In this document: positions 6,044 to 10,149 of the stretch, piece by piece | Layout of the letters: each line of letters opens with the position of its first letter | Position numbering within the stretch: position 1 is the first letter of the stretch | Assembly: GCA_026770585.1 (NCBI GenBank) | Contig: MU646341.1 | Coordinates: forward strand, 797,131 to 807,279 | From: Baffinella frigidus | Lineage: Eukaryota; Cryptophyceae; Cryptomonadales; Baffinellaceae | Length of the DNA: 10,149 nucleotides | Reading direction: 5' to 3' | Notes under the pieces: generated by a model | Told to the model about the DNA's origin: nothing | Databases searched by the model: none | What the model saw: only the letters and a program-made list of their open reading frames with translations | Program-made: the position numbers and the translations under genes

Positions 6044-6446
6044 GTGAGCCTTTCCCTGGCATCCCTCTCCCTCCTCACGTTTCAAGATCTGTTCAAGGTC
6101 TGCCCATGGTCTAGCTAGAGGTCCTGAAACCGCCGCCCCCCCCCCGTTCAGGCTGGTACAGTGGTGGGGGGATCGGACCGAGAAGATACGCCGCGCAGTG
6201 GGTGTGCGGGGCGAGCCGGTCGAGGCAACTGAGCTGGCGTCGGCGAGCGAGGCTGCACCGACCGGGGCCTGGCATGAGTCGTTGCCCAAATTTGGCAAGA
6301 TCAGGACCTCCGCGCTGCAGCTCGTCGGCAGCGCGACAGGCACGGTGTGGATGAGAGCTGTGGCGAACGAGGCCGAGAGCAAACGGCAGCAGGAAGAGCT
6401 GGACGCCACCCACGTCGATGAGCACATGCATCAGCTGCACGAACAG
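5775..6446 (+). CDS. Putative plastid-targeted protein of unknown function, exons 1-2, 3' end unresolved
   Basis: I do not recognise the family. Exon 1 is 5775-6043 and exon 2 is 6152-6446, joined through donor GTGAGC and acceptor CCCGTTCAG across a 108-nt intron, giving 188 residues. Residues 1-20 have KLRR followed by LILLAAAL and TTSA, a signal-peptide core; the predicted cut falls before Phe21. Residues 21-60 are rich in Ser, Arg, Ala and Gly with one acidic residue, like a transit peptide. Such an Ala-Phe junction is known from proteins entering red-derived complex plastids. The mature part has LVQWWGDRTEKIRR, KFGKIRTSALQLVGSATG (a Gly/Ala-rich, possibly membrane-associated segment) and a charged helix at 160-188 (NEAESKRQQEELDA) that could form a coiled coil. 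After CAG at 6446 a donor GTTACG is likely, so the protein probably continues. Confidence 0.62.
6152..6446 (+). CDS. Exon 2 of the divergent gene
   Basis: The acceptor follows a C-rich tract (CGCCCCCCCCCCGTTCAG type). The exon is open for 98 codons with high GC3. It ends CTGCACGAACAG before GTTACG. If unspliced, the frame reads TCSLHHAHPPLENHETPS and stops at 6506, which is the alternative C terminus. Confidence 0.6.
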
Positions 6447-6629
6447 GTTACGTGCTCTCTTCACCATGCTCACCCCCCCTTGGAGAATCACGAGACGCCC
6501 TCCTAGGTTGCATGGTGCTTTCCTGCGATGGCGTCTTGCAGGTTTTCGAACAACGGGTTTTCCCCAGGAATGTACACTCTAAAGTGTACAAGCCATCTAT
6601 TCACCAGGTCTCTAGGGATGTTCATTGGG

Positions 6630-6788
6630 AAACCCACGGAAAGTTCGGTAGTTTCCCTACGGATTTAGGTAGGACCTACCTACCGTAGGCCGTAGGGCTT
6701 CTAGGACCAAAATTTCTTAGGATTTTGGCCTACGGTAGGAGGTCCTAGGCAATGCCGTAGGAGAAACTACAGAACTTTCCGTGGGTTT
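6630..6788. mobile_element. 159-bp hairpin MITE, family II
   Basis: The ends are AAACCCACGGAAAGTTC and its inverse, with arms of about 34 bp (GTAGTTT...CTACGG) before the core. The centre has TTCTAGGACCAAAATTTC and CCTACGGTAGGAGGTCCTAGG, the same core as family I. No target duplication is evident. Confidence 0.85.
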
Positions 6789-6908
6789 TACGACTCATGT
6801 CCTGCCATAGGACGTAAGGTCCTGTAGAATGAATATCCGAAGCTCCCAGACCCGACATAAGCTGTTTCGGGTTGCGTGTGGGGTACGCAAGAAGATGCCG
6901 GGCCTTGG

Positions 6909-6969
6909 AGTGTGTCGCGTGGGAGCAGGCGATGGCGCGGCGGCGAGAGGTGGAGATGCAGGGATACTT
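6909..6969 (+). other. Exon-like block, copy 1
   Basis: 61 bp, 60 of them identical to 7340-7400. In one frame it reads CVAWEQAMARRREVEMQGY, an amphipathic helix-like stretch that would follow exon 2 in phase 0 if spliced at the AG at 6909-6910. After the block the sequence enters another repeat, and that frame stops shortly afterwards. Confidence 0.4.
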
Positions 6970-6981
6970 CAACTCTAGTCT

Positions 6982-7120
6982 CTAGCTCTGCCTCAGTCTA
7001 TTTGGGCTCACCAATTTGGTGCGCCCGGGCTCTCTTCCGCTCCGAAGTTGACGGATTTGTACCGCACACCCAGCTTGTCAACTTGAGGATAGTCGGTCAA
7101 CCTGAGTGAGGCAGAGCTAG
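6982..7120. mobile_element. 139-bp inverted-repeat element related to the 773-1048 foldback
   Basis: Perfect 14-bp ends, CTAGCTCTGCCTCA and its inverse. The interior (GCTCCGAAGTTGACGGATTT, TGTCAACTTGA, CGGTCAACCTGAGTGAGGC) is shared with both arms of the element at 773-1048, and homology to 1031-1103 covers the left half. Confidence 0.8.
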
Positions 7121-7175
7121 GTCGGTCTTGCAGGTAGCCGGGCCCTGAACTTTGTCAGCCGGGTCCTGAAGTCCA

Positions 7176-7335
7176 TAGGCTAACGGCCTGAAAATGGGGT
7201 AGTTAGGCATACGGTATTGCCTAGGACCTCCTACCGTAGGCCGAGGGATCCTAGGACCAAAAAGTGTCGGCCTACGGTAGGAGGTCCTAGGCAATGCCGT
7301 AGGCCTAACTACCCCATTTTCGGGCCGTTACCCTA
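7176..7335. mobile_element. 160-bp hairpin MITE, family I copy B
   Basis: Left end TAGGCTAACGG, right end CCGTTACCCTA followed by TTAA (7336-7339). The left flank lacks TTAA. The centre carries the spacer in the opposite orientation (GGATCCTAGGACCAAAAAG) compared with copies A and C. Confidence 0.88.
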
Positions 7336-7339
7336 TTAA

Positions 7340-7400
7340 AGTGTGTCGCGTGGGAGCAGGCGATGGCGCGGCGGCGAGAGGTGGTGATGCAGGGATACTT
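7340..7400 (+). other. Exon-like block, copy 2
   Basis: Same 61 bp as 6909-6969 with Val for Glu (REVVMQGY). It follows the MITE end directly, then stays open (LPSKASTSADPNASIPRS) to a TAA at 7480 inside the telomere-like tract. Either copy, or a fused original, could be an exon of the plus-strand gene. Confidence 0.4.
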
Positions 7401-7473
7401 GCCATCCAAGGCCTCGACCAGCGCCGACCCCAACGCTTCCATCCCACGGTCCTGCAACACCCTGCTGCCATGG

Positions 7474-7569
7474 CAACCCTAAACCCTAAACCCTAAACTC
7501 TAAAACCGACACCCGAACCCCGAAACCCGAAACCCGAAACCCGAAACCCGAAACCCGAAACCCGAAACC
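7474..7569 (+). repeat. CCCTAAA and CCCGAAA telomere-like repeats
   Basis: Three CCCTAAA units, a degenerate spacer and about seven CCCGAAA units. The C-rich strand is the plus strand, that is, sense to the gene starting at 5775. Confidence 0.92.
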
Positions 7570-7630
7570 GACCATCACCATCTGCGTGCAACACCCCTCT
7601 CGAGCCTCTCCACGCTCGGCGCTAGCCTAT

Positions 7631-7729
7631 CCCTTAAGTGGCCAGCCGGTCAAATTTGACCGCCAAGAGGTCCTAGGCAGGTCCTAGGGCCCTGCGGTAG
7701 GGCGTATGAGCCTACTGGCCACTTAAGGG
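7631..7729. mobile_element. 99-bp hairpin element, family III copy 1
   Basis: The ends are CCCTTAAGTGGCCAG and its inverse; the interior has GTCAAATTTGACCGCC and AGGTCCTAGGCAGGTCCTAG. A second copy of exactly the same length is at 9549-9647. Confidence 0.88.
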
Positions 7730-7925
7730 TTAGGACCAATCCTTGAACGGCTTTTGAGGACCACTCTTACAAGCTGGCGCTTGAATTTTCCAGAGAGGAT
7801 TACGAGTTGATACCCCACCGTGGGGTCCTTCAGCAAGCCCCGAACCCATTCTCCAAAACGCCACTAGGGACATGGTAGGCGTCCTCTTTCTTCACATTTT
7901 TTTATTCGTCCTCTTTCTTCAAAAA

Positions 7926-8017
7926 TTAATAGAGTAACGGCCTAAATTCAGGGTAGCTGAGCCTACGGTATTGACTACGGTAGGCCGTACGACGGTCCTA
8001 GCGCTCCTACGCGCAAC
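7926..8017. mobile_element. Family I-like element, interrupted copy D
   Basis: Starts TTAA then TAGAGTAACGGCCTAAATTC and has a shortened core. AAATTCAGGGTAG at 7944 is mirrored by CTACCCTGAAATT right after copy C (8187-8199), so copy C appears to have landed inside an older hairpin. Confidence 0.6.
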
Positions 8018-8021
8018 TTAA

Positions 8022-8181
8022 TAGGGTAACGGCCTGAAAATGGGGTAGTTAGGCCTACGGCATTGCCTAGGACCTCCTACCGTAGGCCGAGACTTTTTGG
8101 TCCTAGGATCCCTCGGCCTACCGTAGGAGGTCCTAGGCAATGCCGTATGCCTAACTACCCCATTTCCAGGCCGTTACCCTA
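8022..8181. mobile_element. 160-bp hairpin MITE, family I copy C
   Basis: The best copy: TTAA at 8018-8021 and again at 8182-8185, with inverted ends TAGGGTAACGGCCTG. The arms are almost fully complementary over about 70 bp. No coding capacity. TTAA flanks are the target preference known for piggyBac-type elements, but since TTAA is palindromic it could also be part of the termini. Confidence 0.9.
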
Positions 8182-8255
8182 TTAAACTACCCTGAAATTC
8201 GACGGCTACCCCACGAAAATGCACGGTGCTGACTTACCCGCCGACCCTCCCGCAG

Positions 8256-8493
8256 GCGCGCGCTCCGCCCAAGCCTCACGAGAGCGCTCGCGAACCGCGG
8301 GTCGAAAACACGTCAGCTCACGGTACCGACCAGGCCGCAGGCCCAGGCGGCAGCGGCGGGCGGGAGGGGGCAGGATGCGCTAGTGGCGCGGGTGCTGTCT
8401 GAGTGGGCGCTGCACCGCCCCTCGTTGAGGGAGAGGAAGCCGCGTTATCTGAGCGGGGATCTCGGCGCCGAATTCGGCGAGTTCGAGATCTGA
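8256..8493 (+). CDS. Candidate terminal exon, plus strand
   Basis: After a good acceptor (ACCCTCCCGCAG) the frame beginning at 8257 is open for 78 codons to TGA at 8491. The C-terminal half, GQDALVARVLSEWALHRPSL then RERKPRYLSGDLGAEFGEFEI, looks like real protein, with high GC3 and mixed residues. It begins in phase 1 (one base completes a split codon). It may be the last exon of the gene starting at 5775 or belong to a different gene. No family recognised. Confidence 0.38.
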
Positions 8494-8542
8494 TGCTCGC
8501 CGTCTGGGGAAACGCCCCGTGTAAGAGTAGTGTGAGTCACTT

Positions 8543-8664
8543 TACACGGGTACCTCGCTCATAAGAAACCGCCCCCCCCCCTAGGACCACCAGAGGGCCC
8601 TAGGCGCAGGCCCACTGTAGGGCCCTAGGAGGAGGCGGTTTCTTATGAGCGAGGTACCCGTATA
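8543..8664. mobile_element. Hairpin element, family IV copy 1
   Basis: Ends ACGGGTACCTCGCTCATAAG and inverse; a C-run, then CTAGGACCACCAGAGGGCCC and a GTAGGGCCCTAGG core. Confidence 0.88.
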
Positions 8665-8693
8665 GGAGTAGTCACCGGGGATAAGCCCCGTGG

Positions 8694-8736
8694 TAAAGTC
8701 ACTCAGCCTCGTGTAAGAGTAGGCTGAGTGACTTTA
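8694..8736. repeat. Perfect 16-bp stem inverted repeat
   Basis: TAAAGTCACTCAGCCT at 8694-8709 and AGGCTGAGTGACTTTA at 8721-8736, with an 11-nt loop; pairing extends outward with a mismatch to CCCCGTG/CACGGGG. Confidence 0.9.
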
Positions 8737-8739
8737 CAC

Positions 8740-8805
8740 GGGGCGTGTCCCCGTGCGCCAGAGGCCGCGTTTTGGAGCAAAGACGCTTTTCTGGGGACAC
8801 GCCCC
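8740..8805. repeat. 66-bp hairpin with perfect 13-bp ends
   Basis: GGGGCGTGTCCCC and GGGGACACGCCCC flank a 40-nt interior that includes partly paired AAACGCGG-like and AGACGCTTTT segments. Confidence 0.85.
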
Positions 8806-8842
8806 ATCTAGGAGTAGTCTGAGTGACTTTACACAAGTCACG

Positions 8843-8966
8843 TACAGGGGTACCTCGCTCATAAGAACCCCCCCCCCCCCTCTAGGACCACCATAGGGCC
8901 CTAGGCATATGCCTACGGTAGGGTCCTAGGGGGGGGGCGGTTTCTTATGAGCGAGGTCCCCATGTA
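8843..8966. mobile_element. Hairpin element, family IV copy 2
   Basis: Left end TACAGGGGTACCTCGCTCAT; the right end is slightly decayed (GAGGTCCCCATGTA). C-run and G-run arms surround CTAGGACCACCATAGGGCCC. Confidence 0.88.
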
Positions 8967-9112
8967 CCCTGTCGGGCCAGCCCAAGATAGCGGGCCGTGG
9001 GCGTGAGGAACGTCCCCGATCTCTCTGTGGGCAGCCAGAATGTGGCTGAGGTCGTGTGGGGGGGGGGGGTCAGGCGAGCGCTGCTCTCGGTGGTGAGGGA
9101 GTCGCGTTGGAG

Positions 9113-9236
9113 CTACAGGGGTACCTCGCTCATAAGAAACCGCCCCCCCCCCTAGGACCACAGTAGGGCCTTAGGGATAGGCCTACTGTAGGGTCCTAGG
9201 GGGGGGCGGTTTCTTATGAGCGAGGTACCCCTGTAG
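9113..9236. mobile_element. Hairpin element, family IV copy 3
   Basis: Most perfect copy, 124 bp: CTACAGGGGTACCTCGCTCA and exact inverse, with CCTAGGACCACAGTAGGGCC in the core. Confidence 0.9.
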
Positions 9237-9240
9237 GGGA

Positions 9241-9548
9241 CGACGCACCACCTTGTTTGGTTCTAGGCGAGATTTGTGATGCTACATGTAGGCGAGATGT
9301 GTGGAGTTTGGGTGGTGGGTGGCTTCTGATCAGGGTGGATTGGGGGTTGTGGAAGGTGTGTATGTATACAGTGGTAACAGTGAAGGCCCAGATGTGCGGA
9401 AAGGTGGGCGGGACACGGGTGCGCTGTACACGTGCATGGGTACCACGAGGTTAAGCAAGCTCACCTCCTGCGGACCCTCCTTGGTGAACCCTAACGAGAG
9501 AGATGGCAAGAGACCGTTGTTAACACCACCGAAGCCGCCATGTAAGGA
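9241..9548. other. No recognised gene
   Basis: Short open frames on both strands have no family resemblance. On the minus strand CTCTCTCGTTAG and CAGGAGGTGAGC could be splice signals around a 26-nt exon, but nothing else supports this. Confidence 0.5.
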
Positions 9549-9647
9549 CCCTTAAGTGGCCAGGGGGTCAAATTTGACCGCCAAGAGGTCCTAGGCAGGT
9601 CCTAGGGCCCTACGGTAGGGCGTATGAGCCTACTCGCCACTTAAGGG
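9549..9647. mobile_element. 99-bp hairpin element, family III copy 2
   Basis: CCCTTAAGTGGCCAG at the left and CGCCACTTAAGGG at the right. The interior is nearly identical to 7631-7729, so the copies are young. Flanks differ, indicating independent insertions. Confidence 0.88.
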
Positions 9648-9973
9648 ATATGCATCCCCACCGAGGCGTCGAAGTGGACCTTGATGCTAGCGAGAGGTCG
9701 TGTGTACTTTACAGTTGTGTACGAATGATTACTGATTACTGAATTTATTAAAGAGGTTTCGCCGTTATTGCCTAACCCGTGCCTTAACCAGACTATGATC
9801 GGTCCATGTTATACCCCGCTCAGTCTGTCTCCGAGGGATGCTCCCCGAAGATTGGCGCAGATGAAGTAAACGACGAAGAAGAGGGAGAGGTCTGATAGGT
9901 CCACAATGATCAACAGAACTACTGCTCCGGACACATCGATATAGACCTATCATTCCGGGCGGTTCTTGAAAAG
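9648..9973. other. AT-richer region, no recognised gene
   Basis: Base composition falls from the GC-rich average here. A minus-strand frame of 62 codons (9953-9765) is Arg/Ser-rich and unconvincing. No RNA gene seen. Confidence 0.5.
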
Positions 9974-10079
9974 GGAGGAGTCGGATTGGTTAACCGATCC
10001 TCGGATCGGTTATTCAATCCAACTCAAGTCGGTTCCCTAAAGGCTCCTTTAGAGGCTCCTTTAGGGAGCCGACTCCTCC
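9974..10079. repeat. 106-bp inverted-repeat element
   Basis: GGAGGAGTCGG at 9974-9984 and CCGACTCCTCC at 10069-10079. Inside are the palindrome-like AACCGATCCTCGGATCGGTT and CCCTAAAGGCTCCTTTAGAG with CCTTTAGGG. It lacks the AvrII-type core of the other elements. Confidence 0.8.
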
Positions 10080-10149
10080 ATCCGGCGACCTGTGGTTGAA
10101 TTTACCCCGTGGTTATTCCGCGATGGTTATACCACATTTCGCCTTCCAA

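Larger units (their letters stand above)
6447..8255 (+). other. Repeat-rich region downstream of exon 2
   Basis: Probably intronic sequence of the divergent gene, or intergenic. One possible acceptor is CTTGCAG at 6541 followed by an open frame (VFEQRVFPRN) that runs into a hairpin element. Other contents: an inverted repeat TGTACACT/AGTGTACA at 6571-6590, hairpin elements, an exon-like duplication, and a telomere-like tract. The stretch 7741-7925 holds nothing recognised except CGTCCTCTTTCTTCA occurring twice. Confidence 0.5.
8494..9240. other. Cluster of hairpin elements
   Basis: Three family IV hairpins at 300- and 270-bp steps, separated by other inverted repeats. Between copies 2 and 3 a minus-strand open stretch (HDLSHILAAHREIGDV, about 9056-8970) is possible coding sequence but unsupported by splice context. 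Confidence 0.7.

Noticed and set aside
5720-6427. Minus-strand 235-codon open frame
   Set aside because: Antisense to both exons of the plus-strand gene and across its intron; low-complexity Ser/Pro/Leu composition, no family resemblance.
6542-6688. Exon 3 of the divergent gene beginning VFEQRVFPRN
   Set aside because: The acceptor CTTGCAG and a 95-nt intron fit, but the frame ends inside the 6630-6788 hairpin element, so it is not confidently coding.
8970-9056. Minus-strand exon reading HDLSHILAAHREIGDV
   Set aside because: Protein-like, but it is confined to the spacer between two hairpins, with no matching exons or donor; kept only as a note.
8543-9236. CRISPR-like array
   Set aside because: Three palindromic units of about 120 bp at about 300-bp steps in a eukaryotic context; no short direct repeats with uniform spacers and no cas genes.
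9257-9555. Two overlapping plus-strand frames (65 and 84 codons)
   Set aside because: No family resemblance, no splice or promoter context, and both overlap each other in different frames.
9765-9953. Retrotransposon-derived or other coding region on the minus strand
   Set aside because: Arg/Ser-rich 62-codon frame without a recognisable domain, primer-binding site or long terminal repeat.

Overview
The window is eukaryotic nuclear DNA, probably from a unicellular alga with a complex (red-lineage) plastid. Three observations support this. The clearest gene is a spliced cytosolic chaperonin subunit (CCT6/TCP-1 zeta) with GC-rich exons and GT-AG introns. A divergent neighbour starts with a signal-peptide core followed by an Ala-Phe junction, the type of presequence used to enter red-derived complex plastids. 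The non-coding DNA is full of (C)CCTAAA-like repeats of plant/algal telomere type. A haptophyte fits best in my judgement; a stramenopile or dinoflagellate-like alga cannot be excluded, and no species is named.

Layout. Minus strand, 5673 down to 114: the first six coding exons of CCT6 (residues 1 to about 226 of an expected 530-550). The gene runs off the left edge. Introns 1 and 2 are short (103 and 251 nt); introns 3, 4 and 5 are 1523, 1218 and 1788 nt. The long introns are packed with telomere-like tracts, hairpin elements and, unexpectedly, repeated copies of the neighbouring exon edges. Plus strand, from 5775: a gene of unknown function with two well supported exons (5775-6043 and 6152-6446), separated from the CCT6 start codon by only 101 bp. 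Its 3' part is uncertain: an exon-like block occurs twice (6909-6969 and 7340-7400) around inserted repeats, and an open terminal-exon candidate lies at 8256-8493. From 6630 to 10079 the DNA is dominated by short, almost perfectly palindromic MITE-like elements of at least four families with different ends (160, 159, 99 and about 124 bp) but a common AvrII-rich core.

How it works together. CCT6 contributes one subunit to the TRiC/CCT folding chamber; all visible exons join in frame and keep the ATP-site motifs, so it looks functional. The divergent gene probably encodes an organelle-targeted protein. No RNA gene, CRISPR array or prokaryotic operon was seen. The most unusual property is the architecture of the introns: exon-edge fragments duplicated next to telomere-like repeats that begin within about 15 nt of 5' splice sites, plus hairpin families that share a core but not their termini.
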